64,000 nucleotides of DNA from VFJL01 sp043721435 (GCA_043721435.1 JAYSQR010000021.1:11922-75921); one strand, 5' to 3'; positions 46,484-55,508 are shown, counted from the stretch's first letter. Notes: generated by a model from the sequence alone, not told the origin. Numbers and translations: made by a program.

Positions 46484-47161
46484 ATGAATATAAAGGATAT
46501 TCCGGTGATCGCGATTGACGGCCCTTCCGCTTCCGGCAAGGGTACGGTGGCACAGCGGGTGGCGGAAAAGCTGGGGTTTCATTATCTCGACAGCGGCGCA
46601 CTTTATCGTCTGGTAGCGCTCGCGGCCATGCGCGCAGAGGTCGATCTGACCGACGAGACGGCGTTGGCTGACATCGCCAGAGACCTTGCTGTCGTTTTTG
46701 CCGGTGCGAAGATCCAACTGCAAGGTGAGGATGTCACCGACGCCATCCGTGCTGAGGCCTGCAGCAACGGGGCTTCCAGGATTGCCGCCTATCCCCGGGT
46801 CAGAACAGTGTTATTGCAGCGGCAGCGGGCATTCCGCCAGCTTCCCGGCCTGGTGGCGGATGGCCGCGACATGGGTTCGGTGGTGTTTTCCGACGCAGCC
46901 CTCAAGATTTTTCTTACTGCCAGCGCCGAGACACGCGCGCAGCGGCGCTATAAACAGTTGATGGAGAAAGGGATCGATGCTAATATCTCCACCCTTTTGC
47001 AGGATATCCGGGAGCGCGACGCGCGCGATAGCAATCGCAGCGTGGCACCCTTGCAACAGGGCACAGATGCAAGCTTGCTGGACACGACCTCGCTCAACAT
47101 CACCCAGGCGGTGGATGAGGTATTGAGACAGTACGCCGAAATCCGCGCAAAGGCTGTTTGA
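46484..47161 (+). CDS. cmk: cytidylate kinase
   Basis: Cmk phosphorylates CMP and dCMP. The 225-residue protein has the P-loop DGPSASGKGTVAQ (about residues 12-24), LDSGALYR, and DGRDMGSVVF. The ATG at 46484 has GAGG upstream; a TTG at 46472 would add four residues. aroA is 39 bases upstream, rpsA 135 downstream. Confidence 0.96.
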   Translation: MNIKDIPVIAIDGPSASGKGTVAQRVAEKLGFHYLDSGALYRLVALAAMRAEVDLTDETALADIARDLAVVFAGAKIQLQGEDVTDAIRAEACSNGASRIAAYPRVRTVLLQRQRAFRQLPGLVADGRDMGSVVFSDAALKIFLTASAETRAQRRYKQLMEKGIDANISTLLQDIRERDARDSNRSVAPLQQGTDASLLDTTSLNITQAVDEVLRQYAEIRAKAV

Positions 47162-47296
47162 TTACCATGGTGTGGTGCACCGCCCCTGTTCGACAGGCAG
47201 GGAGCGAAGCCGGCCACGTATTCAGGCAAATTCATTAACCAACCAACCCCGCCAGATGATTGTTTGGGCGGGATTTCAAACCAGGTATTTTTTACA

Positions 47297-49012
47297 ATGA
47301 CGACCGCTTCCCCCGCAACCAGCTCCCCAGAAAGTTTTGCCGCACTGTTTGAAGAAAGTCTCACGCGCCAAGAAATGCGCATAGGCGAAGTAATTACCGC
47401 CGAAGTTGTGCGTGTTGACTACAACATCGTAGTCGTGAACGCAGGACTCAAATCCGAAAGTTTTATCCCCGTTGAAGAATTTAAGAATGACAAGGGCGAA
47501 ATCGAGGTCAAGCCCGGTGATTTCGTCACCGTCGCGATCGAAGCCCTGGAAGATGGTTACGGCGAAACCCGTTTGTCGCGCGACAAGGCCAAGCGCCTGA
47601 CTGCATGGCATGATCTGGAGAAAGCCATGGAAACCGGCGCCATCGTAAGCGGCATGGTGAATGGCAAGGTCAAGGGTGGTCTGACCGCAATGATTAACGG
47701 TATTCGCGCCTTCCTGCCCGGTTCGCTGGTGGATATCCGTCCGGTCAAGGACACTACGCCGTACGAAAACAAGGAAATGGAATTCAAGGTTATCAAGCTT
47801 GACCGCAAGCGCAACAATGTAGTGGTGTCACGCCGCGCAGTGCTGGAAGCAAGCCAGGGCGCAGACCGCCAGTCGTTGCTGGCAAATCTGCAGGAAGGGG
47901 CAGTGGTCAAGGGCATCGTCAAGAACATCACCGATTACGGTGCGTTCGTTGACCTGGGCGGGATAGATGGCCTGCTGCACATTACCGATCTCGCCTGGCG
48001 GCGGGTAAAGCATCCTTCCGAAGTGATCAACGTCGGCGATGAAGTCACTGCCAAAGTGCTCAAATTCGATCAGGAAAAAAACCGCGTCTCGCTGGGGATG
48101 AAACAACTGAGCGAAGATCCATGGGTAGGTCTCTCCCGGCGCTATCCACAGGGTACCCGTTTGTTTGGCAAGGTCAGCAATCTGACCGATTACGGTGCAT
48201 TCGTTGAGATCGAACAGGGCATAGAAGGATTGGTGCATGTGTCCGAAATGGATTGGACCAACAAGAATATGTATCCTTCCAAGATGGTGCAACTGGGCGA
48301 CGAAGTGGAAGTGATGATTCTGGAGATTGATGAAGAGCGCCGCCGTATTTCGCTGGGCATGAAGCAGTGCAAACCCAATCCCTGGGAAGACTTTGCCATC
48401 AACCACAAAAAGGGCGACAAGGTGCAGGGGCAGATCAAGTCCATTACCGATTTTGGCGTATTTATCGGGCTGCAGGGCGGCATAGACGGACTGGTACATC
48501 TATCCGATCTTTCCTGGAATCAGCCGGGCGAGGAAGCGGTACGCAATTACAAGAAAGGCGATGAAATGGAAGCGATGGTCTTGTCCATTGACGTTGAGCG
48601 CGAACGCATTTCGCTGGGCATCAAGCAACTGGAAGGGGACCCATTCAACAGCTTCGTCGCGGTCAACGACAAGAACAGCATCGTCAAGGGCACAGTAAAA
48701 TCGCTGGATGCCAAGGGTGCAGTGATTGTGCTGGACAGCGATGTGGAAGGTTATCTGCGTGCGTCCGAAGTATCGCGCGACCGGGTCGAGGATATTCGCA
48801 GCCACCTGAAGGAAGGCGATACGGTTGAGGCGATGATCATCAATGTTGATCGCAAGAACCGCAGCATCAATCTTTCCATCAAGGCCAAAGACATGTCGGA
48901 GGAAACCGACGCAATGCAGAAGGTCACGACCGAAAGCCCACCCAGCTCTGGAACCACCAGCCTGGGCGCGCTGCTCAAAGCCAAGATGGACGTTAAAAAT
49001 ACTGAACAATAG
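47297..49012 (+). CDS. rpsA: 30S ribosomal protein S1
   Basis: S1 unfolds and binds mRNA for initiation. The 571-residue protein has six S1 (OB-fold) domains from about residue 20 to 545, recognised by repeated KG..V.G.V..I.DYGAFV..G...GL.H.S. The ATG at 47297 gives the standard beginning MTTASPATSSPESFAALFEE; the longer frame from 47264 does not. ihfB follows after nine bases. Confidence 0.97.
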   Translation: MTTASPATSSPESFAALFEESLTRQEMRIGEVITAEVVRVDYNIVVVNAGLKSESFIPVEEFKNDKGEIEVKPGDFVTVAIEALEDGYGETRLSRDKAKRLTAWHDLEKAMETGAIVSGMVNGKVKGGLTAMINGIRAFLPGSLVDIRPVKDTTPYENKEMEFKVIKLDRKRNNVVVSRRAVLEASQGADRQSLLANLQEGAVVKGIVKNITDYGAFVDLGGIDGLLHITDLAWRRVKHPSEVINVGDEVTAKVLKFDQEKNRVSLGMKQLSEDPWVGLSRRYPQGTRLFGKVSNLTDYGAFVEIEQGIEGLVHVSEMDWTNKNMYPSKMVQLGDEVEVMILEIDEERRRISLGMKQCKPNPWEDFAINHKKGDKVQGQIKSITDFGVFIGLQGGIDGLVHLSDLSWNQPGEEAVRNYKKGDEMEAMVLSIDVERERISLGIKQLEGDPFNSFVAVNDKNSIVKGTVKSLDAKGAVIVLDSDVEGYLRASEVSRDRVEDIRSHLKEGDTVEAMIINVDRKNRSINLSIKAKDMSEETDAMQKVTTESPPSSGTTSLGALLKAKMDVKNTEQ

Positions 49013-49021
49013 AGGATGCTC

Positions 49022-49306
49022 ATGACGAAGTCTGAATTAATCTCCAGGCTTGCAGCGCGTTATCCGCAGCTGGTAGCGAAGGATGCCGAGCTGGCGGTGA
49101 AAATGATACTCGATGCCATGGCCAGAAGCCTGCTGCAGGGAGAGCGTATTGAAATCCGCGGGTTTGGCAGTTTTGACCTGAACTACCGTCCGCCGCGTGT
49201 GGGACGCAATCCGAAGTCAGGAGAAAAAGTGCGGGTGCCGGAAAAATATGTACCTCATTTCAAGGCTGGCAAAGAATTGCGCGAGCGAGTAGATCATAAG
49301 AACTGA
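49022..49306 (+). CDS. ihfB: integration host factor beta subunit
   Basis: IHF bends DNA at specific sites and is used by many integrases. The 94-residue protein begins MTKSELISRLA and has the DNA-contacting arm GRNPKSGEKVRVPEKYVPHFKAGKELRERV. AGAGG stands six bases before the ATG at 49022; the ATG at 49016 is too close. Its place after rpsA is typical. Confidence 0.96.
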   Translation: MTKSELISRLAARYPQLVAKDAELAVKMILDAMARSLLQGERIEIRGFGSFDLNYRPPRVGRNPKSGEKVRVPEKYVPHFKAGKELRERVDHKN

Positions 49307-49337
49307 AACGAATCGCAGACAAAAAGACGAATATAAT

Positions 49338-49372
49338 GGCAGCAGGTCGCAAGATCTCGCTGCCTTTTTTTT
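49338..49372 (+). terminator. Rho-independent terminator after ihfB
   Basis: GGCAGC (49338-49343) pairs with GCTGCC (49359-49364), followed by eight T. It lies 32 bases after the ihfB stop and 10 before lapA, so lapA may be reached by read-through or have its own start within this short gap. Confidence 0.72.
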
Positions 49373-49381
49373 GGGTGAGTC

Positions 49382-49669
49382 ATGAGTTATCTGACATGGT
49401 TCGTGCGCATCGTATTGTTTCTGTTGCTGCTCGGTTTCGCCGTGAAGAACGCCGATACGGTGAGACTGCAATATTTTTTCGGTTATGAGTGGCAAGCGCC
49501 GTTGATGCTGATATTGCTGGTCTTTTTCACTCTGGGGGTGGCGATAGGCGTGCTGGCATGCCTGGGTAAAATATTCAGGCAAAGACGCGAAATTGCCGCA
49601 TTGAAAAAAAAGTATCCAGCCACGAACGAGCATGAGCCTCCCGTCGCTGTGGGCGACAGGTTGAAGTAA
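49382..49669 (+). CDS. LapA (DUF1049) family inner-membrane protein
   Basis: The 95-residue protein has two membrane helices (about 5-20 and 40-63) and the typical NADTVRLQYFFGYEWQAPL between them. LapA works with LapB in lipopolysaccharide control; lapB usually follows but here pyrF does. The ATG has GGTGAG-like purines upstream. Confidence 0.82.
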   Translation: MSYLTWFVRIVLFLLLLGFAVKNADTVRLQYFFGYEWQAPLMLILLVFFTLGVAIGVLACLGKIFRQRREIAALKKKYPATNEHEPPVAVGDRLK

Positions 49670-49682
49670 GGCCGCCGACCGC

Positions 49683-50372
49683 ATGAACGATCCACGCATT
49701 ATCGTCGCACTCGACTTTCCCGCCGCGGAACCGGCGCTGGCGCTCGCAGCACAGCTTGACCCGCAGCTATGCCGGGTGAAAGTAGGCAAGGAGCTGTTCA
49801 CCGCTGCCGGGCCGCAGTTGGTGGAGCAGTTGATGAGCAAGGGCTTTGAAGTTTTTCTCGATTTGAAATTTCACGATATTCCCAACACCGTGGCAGGTGC
49901 ATGCAAGGCAGCGGCAGGTTTGGGCGTATGGATGGTGAACGTGCATGCGCTCGGCGGAAGAAAAATGCTCTCTGCCGCGCGCGAGGCGTTGCCGCCGGGG
50001 AAAATCCGGCTGATCGCCGTGACCCTGCTCACCAGCATGGGACGGGATGATCTGGCCGACATCGGCCTGAGCGGCGAGCCGGAAGCCGTGGTGCAGCGGC
50101 TGGCCGGGTTGGCCGGTGCGTGCGGACTGGACGGCGTCGTGTGCTCTGCGCTGGAGACCGCACGGCTCAGACAGATGATGGGAAAAGATTTCTGTCTGGT
50201 CACGCCCGGAATCCGTCCGCTGGATGTTGCCGTGGACGACCAGCAGCGGGTGACAACGCCGCGCCAGGCGATGGCAAACGGCGCGGATTACCTGGTGATA
50301 GGCAGACCCATCACGCAGGCACCCGACCCGCTGGGGATGTTGCGGCGCTTGCATGCTGAAATTGCAACATAG
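49683..50372 (+). CDS. pyrF: orotidine 5'-phosphate decarboxylase
   Basis: PyrF makes UMP from OMP. The 229-residue protein has the catalytic tetrad region DLKFHDIPNTV (Asp60, Lys62, Asp65) and the C-terminal TPGIRP and YLVIGRPIT phosphate-binding motifs. It lies 13 bases after lapA. Confidence 0.97.
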   Translation: MNDPRIIVALDFPAAEPALALAAQLDPQLCRVKVGKELFTAAGPQLVEQLMSKGFEVFLDLKFHDIPNTVAGACKAAAGLGVWMVNVHALGGRKMLSAAREALPPGKIRLIAVTLLTSMGRDDLADIGLSGEPEAVVQRLAGLAGACGLDGVVCSALETARLRQMMGKDFCLVTPGIRPLDVAVDDQQRVTTPRQAMANGADYLVIGRPITQAPDPLGMLRRLHAEIAT

Positions 50373-50616
50373 TTATTCCCTACCAGGGGTGGCTTCACAC
50401 TCCTACAGAATTCCTCTTCTTATTTATCTTGTCTCTGCTGCGCTCGCAGCAACTCATATTGTCTCAGCAAGTTCCACGACCTCAACTACACTGAAAATGA
50501 CAGATCAGGTGGGGCATTCTCAGTAAATGCTGCATGCGGAGAATGACGCCTTGCAACTGTCGGGTAACAGCAAACTTTGTTTTTCCATCGCTTATATCCA
50601 ACCTGGAGGAGAGATC

Positions 50617-50979
50617 ATGAAAAAACTGTTATTGCTCATCGTCACACTGTTCGCGTTGGCCACTGTCGTCCACGCAGGCGTCAACATCAACACCGCCACC
50701 CAGGCCGAGCTTGAAACTCTGCAAGGCATCGGCTCCGGCAAGGCCAAGGCGATCATCGAGTATCGCAACAAAAATGGTGCGTTCAAATCAGTCGATGATC
50801 TGGAAAAAGTCAAAGGCATTGGTCCCGGCATCATCAAGCAGTTGCGTCAGGATGCTATGGTCAGCGGCGCTAGCACGGTCAGCAAGCAGGATAAGCCCGC
50901 TGCCAAGCCAGAGGACAAATCCGGCAAGAAAGAAGACAAGCCAGCAGCCAAGCAGGAGAAAAAACCCGCTGCCAAGTAA
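50617..50979 (+). CDS. ComEA-like helix-hairpin-helix exported protein
   Basis: The 120-residue protein has a signal peptide (1-20), two helix-hairpin-helix motifs (INTATQAELETLQGIGSGKAKAIIEYR and SVDDLEKVKGIGPG) about residues 22-80, then a Lys/Ala/Pro-rich tail. ComEA-type proteins bind incoming DNA in the periplasm during transformation. GGAGGAGA precedes the ATG. No other competence gene is in the window, so the role is inferred. Confidence 0.88.
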   Translation: MKKLLLLIVTLFALATVVHAGVNINTATQAELETLQGIGSGKAKAIIEYRNKNGAFKSVDDLEKVKGIGPGIIKQLRQDAMVSGASTVSKQDKPAAKPEDKSGKKEDKPAAKQEKKPAAK

Positions 50980-51008
50980 TTTCGCGCAGTCGTGTTTGAG
51001 ATTCACTA

Positions 51009-51031
51009 CCCCGGCTGATCCGGGGTTTTTT
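51009..51031 (+). terminator. Rho-independent terminator after the ComEA-like gene
   Basis: CCCCGG (51009-51014) pairs with CCGGGG (51020-51025), loop five bases, then six T. It separates this gene from cysM. Confidence 0.85.
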
Positions 51032-51115
51032 GTGGCTAATCGCGGTATCTATCGGCGGCGTTTCAATCCCGGGCGCATGTGCGATAATTCACCACCTTTA
51101 ATGAATTGCACCGCT

Positions 51116-52003
51116 ATGTTCAAGACCATCGAAGACTTTGTCGGCAATACCCCGCTGGTAAGGCTCAAGCGCTTGCCGGGAAAAACCGGCAATGTCATTC
51201 TCGCCAAGCTGGAAGGCAACAACCCGGCCGGATCGGTGAAGGATCGTCCGGCGCTGTCGATGATTTCACGCGCGCAGGCGCGCGGCGAGATCAAGCCCGG
51301 GGACACGCTGATCGAAGCCACCAGCGGCAACACCGGCATCGCCCTGGCGATGGCAGCGGCGGTGATGGGCTATCGCATGCTGCTGGTGATGCCGGAGCAT
51401 CTCAGCATCGAACGGCGGCAATCGATGAGCGCATTCGGTGCGGAAATCGTGCTGACGCCAAAACAAGGCAGCATGGAGCAGGCGCGCGATGTGGCGGAGC
51501 GTATGTGCGACGAGGGGCGCGGCATCATCCTGGATCAGTTTGCCAATCCGGATAATCCGCTGGCGCATTACGCAGGCACTGCACCCGAGATCTGGCGCGA
51601 TACTGCTGGGCAGATCAGCCACTTTGTCAGCAGCATGGGCACTACCGGCACCATCATGGGTTGCGGCAGATATTTCAAGGAAAAAAATCCCACGATCCAG
51701 ATCATCGGCGTACAGCCGGAGGAGGGCGCCCAGATTCCCGGCATCCGCAAGTGGCCGCAAGCCTATCTGCCGAAAATCTACGATCCCGCGCAGGTGGATC
51801 GCATTATGCTGGTGTCGCAGGCCGAAGCGGAGGATGTGACCCGAAGGCTGGCGCGCGAGGAGGGCATATTTGCAGGCATTTCATCGGGCGGCGCACTGGC
51901 GATGGCGCTCAAGATTTCCGCCGAAGTCGAAAATGCGGTAATCGTTTTTATCGTCTGCGATCGTGGCGACCGTTATTTATCTACCGGAGTTTTTGCCGCG
52001 TGA
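51116..52003 (+). CDS. cysM: cysteine synthase B
   Basis: CysM makes cysteine from O-acetylserine and sulfide or thiosulfate. The 295-residue protein has the PLP lysine in NPAGSVKDR (about residue 42), EATSGNTG, GTTGTIMGCGRYFKE, and ISSGGALA. The arginine-rich CysM pattern in the active-site loop fits (MLVMPEHLSIERR). An ATG at 51101 would add five residues. It is the second sulfhydrylase in the window. Confidence 0.93.
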   Translation: MFKTIEDFVGNTPLVRLKRLPGKTGNVILAKLEGNNPAGSVKDRPALSMISRAQARGEIKPGDTLIEATSGNTGIALAMAAAVMGYRMLLVMPEHLSIERRQSMSAFGAEIVLTPKQGSMEQARDVAERMCDEGRGIILDQFANPDNPLAHYAGTAPEIWRDTAGQISHFVSSMGTTGTIMGCGRYFKEKNPTIQIIGVQPEEGAQIPGIRKWPQAYLPKIYDPAQVDRIMLVSQAEAEDVTRRLAREEGIFAGISSGGALAMALKISAEVENAVIVFIVCDRGDRYLSTGVFAA

Positions 52004-52073
52004 ACACAGCAGCACGCATGCGCCGGCAAACAACATTGCAGACTCATCTGCAGACGCAATTGGAGAAAAGCGC

Positions 52074-52847
52074 ATGACGCCGGTGCTGGTATTCGACATC
52101 GAGACCGTGCCCGATATCGAGGGGTTGCGCAAACTCAACGATCTGGGTGTGGAGCTGGCCGCGGCTGAGGTGGCCGAGATGGCGTTTCAGTCGCGCCGCC
52201 AGGCTAGCGGCAGCGATTTTTTGCCGTTGCATCTGCAGAGGGTGGTGGCGATTTCATGCGTACTGCGTGACAAAAACGATTTCCGCGTCTGGTCGCTGGG
52301 AACTACGGAGGACTCCGAAGCGGAACTGATCCGACGCTTTTTCGAAGGCATCGACAAATACACCCCGCAACTGGTTTCATGGAATGGCGGCGGCTTCGAT
52401 CTGCCGGTGCTGCATTACCGCAGCTTGGTGCACGGCATCCAAGCGCGCCGTTACTGGGAAATGGGCGAGGATGACCGGGAATTCAAGTGGAATAATTATC
52501 TCAGCCGCTACCATACGCGCCATCTGGATTTGATGGATTTGCTCGCGCTGTATCAGCCGCGCGCCAATGCGCCGCTGAATGATCTGGCCCGACTGATGGG
52601 TTTGCCCGGCAAGCTGGGCATGGATGGTTCGCAGGTGTGGGGCGCGTACCAGAACGGCGAGATCGCCGCCATCCGCAACTATTGCGAAACCGATGTGGTG
52701 AACACCTACCTGGTGTATTTGCGCTTCCAGTTGATGCGCGGCGTATTGAGCAACGAACAATATCAACACGAATGCGAGCTGGTACGCGCCACCCTGGGCA
52801 AATCTGCCGAACCCCACTGGCAGGAATTTCTCGGTCAGTGGCAGTAA
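52074..52847 (+). CDS. predicted 3'-5' exonuclease (PolB-type fold)
   Basis: The 257-residue protein has the DEDD-superfamily start VFDIETVPD (metal Asp and Glu, residues 7-9), WNGGGFDLPVL (about 110) and the later EQ- and D-motifs CETDVVNTYLVYLR. It resembles the stand-alone exonucleases related to the editing domain of DNA polymerase B. GGAGAAAAGCGC stands before the ATG. It lies 70 bases after cysM. Confidence 0.87.
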   Translation: MTPVLVFDIETVPDIEGLRKLNDLGVELAAAEVAEMAFQSRRQASGSDFLPLHLQRVVAISCVLRDKNDFRVWSLGTTEDSEAELIRRFFEGIDKYTPQLVSWNGGGFDLPVLHYRSLVHGIQARRYWEMGEDDREFKWNNYLSRYHTRHLDLMDLLALYQPRANAPLNDLARLMGLPGKLGMDGSQVWGAYQNGEIAAIRNYCETDVVNTYLVYLRFQLMRGVLSNEQYQHECELVRATLGKSAEPHWQEFLGQWQ

Positions 52848-52900
52848 ACGGGCGAGTTCGCCCACCCCTCTCGATTGCGGCTACTCCCGCCTGGTACAAG

Positions 52901-54208
52901 ATGATCGCTCCCGTCACCATCGAATCTTTGGATCAGGAAGGCCGTGGCGTGGCCCACGCCGAAGGCAAAGTCATCTTCATTGAAGGCGCGCTGCCGGGCG
53001 AAGTGGTCACCTATAGCCCGTACCGCAAGAAATCAAATTTCGAACTGGCGCGGGTGGGGAAGATAGTCAAGCCGGGGTCGGCACGCGTGACTCCGCAGTG
53101 CAGATACTTCGGAGTATGCGGCGGGTGCAGCCTGCAACACATGGATGCGCGCGCGCAGGTCGCGGCGAAACAGCGCATCCTGGAAGGCGACCTCAAGCAC
53201 ATCGGCAAGGTCGAACCCGAACTGATCCTGCCCGCCGTGTATGGGGCAGCCTGGGGCTATCGCTACCGGGCGCGCATGTCGGTGCGTTATGTCGCGAAAA
53301 AAGGCGGCGTACTGGTGGGTTTTCACGAAAAGCGCAGCAGTTTTGTCGCCGACATGCAGTCGTGTGAAATCATGCCACCGCGCATATCCGCGCTGATCAT
53401 GCCGCTGCGGGAACTGATCGGCAGTCTGTCGATCCGCGAGCGGCTGCCGCAAGTGGAAGTGTCGCTGGGAGAGGAGGTGGATGTGCTGGTATTGCGCATC
53501 ATGGATCCCCTCAACGTGCAGGATGAAGCCTTGCTCAGAACTTTTGCCGGTCAACATTCCGTCCAGTTTTTCCTGCAGACCAAAGGGCCGGAGACGGCTT
53601 ATCCATTTTATCCGCTAGAAGCGCCGGAACTGAATTACACCCTGCCTGAATTCGATATCGTCATGCCGTTTCATCCCACCGAATTCACTCAGGTCAACCC
53701 CGCGATGAACCGTATCCTGGCGCGGCGCACCCTGAGTCTGCTTGACCCGCAGCCGGGGGAGCGCATCGCCGATTTTTTCTGCGGATTGGGCAATTTCACC
53801 TTGCCGATAGCGCGGCGCGGGGCGCAGGTGACGGGTTACGAAGGCAGCGCGACCATGGTGCGGCGGGCGGCAGAGAATGCTGAGCGCAACCGGCTGTCAG
53901 CCAATACCCGCTTCATCGAAACTAATCTGTTTGAAGCCGACGCAGCGTGGCTGCAAGGGCAGGGGGCATTCGACAAAATGCTGCTCGACCCGCCGCGTGA
54001 CGGCGCGTTTGCCGTAGTTAATTCGCTGGCTGAGGGACAAGCAGCACCCGCGCGCATCGTTTATGTATCCTGTAACCCCGCCACCCTGGCGCGTGACGCA
54101 GCAGTGCTGGTGCATGCCAAGGGTTATTGCCTGAAAGCGGCGGGGGTGGTGAACATGTTTCCGCACACTACCCATGTCGAGTCGATCGCGCTGTTTGAGA
54201 AGAACTAA
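52901..54208 (+). CDS. rlmD: 23S rRNA (uracil(1939)-C(5))-methyltransferase
   Basis: RlmD methylates U1939 of 23S rRNA. The 435-residue protein has a TRAM domain (1-60), four cysteines for a 4Fe-4S cluster (Cys67, 73, 76 and 155), a SAM-binding region (DFFCGLGNFTLP) and the catalytic Cys in VYVSCNPATLARD. The frame is open far upstream (52637), but this is an overlap with the exonuclease gene; ATG 52901 gives a family-like length. Confidence 0.94.
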   Translation: MIAPVTIESLDQEGRGVAHAEGKVIFIEGALPGEVVTYSPYRKKSNFELARVGKIVKPGSARVTPQCRYFGVCGGCSLQHMDARAQVAAKQRILEGDLKHIGKVEPELILPAVYGAAWGYRYRARMSVRYVAKKGGVLVGFHEKRSSFVADMQSCEIMPPRISALIMPLRELIGSLSIRERLPQVEVSLGEEVDVLVLRIMDPLNVQDEALLRTFAGQHSVQFFLQTKGPETAYPFYPLEAPELNYTLPEFDIVMPFHPTEFTQVNPAMNRILARRTLSLLDPQPGERIADFFCGLGNFTLPIARRGAQVTGYEGSATMVRRAAENAERNRLSANTRFIETNLFEADAAWLQGQGAFDKMLLDPPRDGAFAVVNSLAEGQAAPARIVYVSCNPATLARDAAVLVHAKGYCLKAAGVVNMFPHTTHVESIALFEKN

Positions 54209-54216
54209 GCGGAAAT

Positions 54217-54244
54217 AAAAAAGGGCGGCTGTGACCAGCCGCCC
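54217..54244. terminator. bidirectional terminator between rlmD and the YccA-like gene
   Basis: GGGCGGCTG (54223-54231) and CAGCCGCCC (54236-54244) form a nine-base stem with a four-base loop. Six A precede it, giving a T tract when read from the minus strand, so it best serves the convergent membrane-protein gene. On the plus strand the T run is weak. Confidence 0.8.
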
Positions 54245-54269
54245 TGTTGTAGCAGTAACGTTCGCAGCG

Positions 54270-54965
54270 TCAGTCTTTCTCGCCCGAGAATGCCAGCAGC
54301 AGATGCAGCAGGCTGATGAACAGGTTGTAGATGCTGAGATAAATGCCCATCGTTGCCATGACATAGTTGGTTTCACCGCCGTTGACGATGCGGCTGACGT
54401 CAAACAGGATGAAGCCGGAGAACAGCAGTACCGCTACTGCCGAGATGGCGAGCGAGGCAGCCGGCATGGCGAAGAACAGGTTGGCGACCGAAGCGAGTAT
54501 CAGCAGCACCAGGCCCACGAACAGGAAATTACCCATGAAGCCGAAATCCTTGCGGGTTACAGTGGCAACTGTGGCCAGGGTGAGGAAGATGGCTCCGGTT
54601 CCGCCCGCAGCGATGCCGACCAGTTGCGCGCCATTATTGAAATGCAGCGCGTATTGCAGCATCGGCCCCAGCCACCAGCCGGCGACGAAAGTGAACACGA
54701 ACAGCAGGGCGATCCCCATCACGCTGTTGCGCGTAGCGCTGACGCCAAACATCAGGCCTATCATCACCGCCAGCATCACCAGCGGTCCCATGATCGGGGA
54801 CTGGGCGAGGAAAGAGAAATTGGTGCTCATGCCGATCATTGCACCGATCACTGTCGGGATCATGGTCAGACCCAGCATTCCGTAGGTGTTGCGCAGAACC
54901 TTGTTGCGCTCGACCGCAAGCGCGCCGGCTGCAGTCTGGTTCGAATATCTTAGTTCAGGTTGCAT
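54270..54965 (-). CDS. Bax inhibitor-1/YccA family membrane protein
   Basis: The 231-residue protein has seven membrane helices and the family ending (FILFDVSRIVNGGETNYVMATMGIYLSIYNLFISLLHLLLAFSG). YccA-type proteins modulate FtsH. AAGGAGG is four bases before the ATG at 54965; the ATG at 54968 would be too close. It is convergent with rlmD. Confidence 0.93.
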   Translation of the reverse strand: MQPELRYSNQTAAGALAVERNKVLRNTYGMLGLTMIPTVIGAMIGMSTNFSFLAQSPIMGPLVMLAVMIGLMFGVSATRNSVMGIALLFVFTFVAGWWLGPMLQYALHFNNGAQLVGIAAGGTGAIFLTLATVATVTRKDFGFMGNFLFVGLVLLILASVANLFFAMPAASLAISAVAVLLFSGFILFDVSRIVNGGETNYVMATMGIYLSIYNLFISLLHLLLAFSGEKD

Positions 54966-55106
54966 CATGCCTCCTTGGTTGATGAACTGTACAACGCATA
55001 AGACTACGCATATTAGCAAAAAGTTGCAATCTAAATAAAGGACACGGGCGGCTTGCTGGCAAAGCCAGCCTCAAAAAGGTATTATTCCGGGCTGATTTCT
55101 TTCCGG

Positions 55107-55212
55107 GGAAGCGTGGTCGAGCGGTTAAGGCAGCAGTCTTGGCGCATGCTTAAGCCTGCGCTAGCGAGGCTCATGCACGCAGTGTGTTATGCCGGAGCTA
55201 AAACTGCCGTAG
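55107..55212 (+). pseudogene. interrupted tRNA-Ser relic
   Basis: Bases 55107-55141 match the 5' half of the tRNA-Ser at 55243, apart from two changes in the D-arm, up to the second anticodon base (CTTG). A 58-base insert (55142-55199) follows, then AAAACTGCCGTAG (55200-55212), which continues the tRNA exactly. The variable arm, T-arm and acceptor end are missing. The insert can fold: AGCCT and AGGCT pair, and GCATG (55144) with CATGC (55172). Confidence 0.75.
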
Positions 55213-55242
55213 AAGGAGTTGAAGTCGAAGAGCAGCAAAGAG

Positions 55243-55332
55243 GGAAGCGTGGCCGAGCGGTTTAAGGCAGCAGTCTTGAAAACTGCCGTAGGGGCAACTC
55301 TACCGTGAGTTCGAATCTCACCGCTTCCGCCA
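55243..55332 (+). tRNA. tRNA-Ser(UGA)
   Basis: The 90-base tRNA folds with a 7-bp acceptor stem (GGAAGCG/CGCTTCC), D-arm, anticodon loop CTTGAAA with anticodon TGA, a long variable arm as in serine tRNAs, T-arm with GTTCGAATC, and an encoded CCA. It is the insertion site of the integrase-bearing island that begins at its 3' end. Confidence 0.95.
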
Positions 55333-55367
55333 GATGCTTGTTTTAACCAGTAGCAAATAGTCTCACT

Positions 55368-55402
55368 AACCCGCATGGTATCAAGCTATAGTGGGTTTTT
55401 TA
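55368..55402 (+). terminator. terminator after tRNA-Ser
   Basis: AACCC (55368-55372) can pair with GGGTT (55393-55397), followed by further T bases. The stem is short and the loop long (20 bases), so it is a weak call. Confidence 0.4.
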
Positions 55403-55445
55403 ATGTCCAAGCGGTATCAGGTAATCTCACTCAAGCTTGCATCTT

Positions 55446-55498
55446 TTGACGGTATCCTACACACTTGATACCGTCAATATAAGTTCTGATACCGTCAA
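55446..55498 (+). promoter_or_regulatory. three 11-bp repeats at 21-bp spacing before the integrase
   Basis: TTGACGGTATC at 55446-55456 is followed by its reverse complement GATACCGTCAA at 55467-55477 and again at 55488-55498. The starts are exactly 21 bases apart, two helical turns, so all three face the same side of the DNA. The last ends 10 bases before the integrase ATG. They could be integrase arm-binding sites or operators for autoregulation. Half matches (GGTATC) occur at 55377 and 55413. Confidence 0.8.
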
Positions 55499-55508
55499 AA
55501 GGGCAATC

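Noticed and set aside
55053..55265. 70-codon ORF across the tRNA-Ser region
   Set aside because: It runs through the tRNA relic and into the intact tRNA, so it cannot be a conserved protein.
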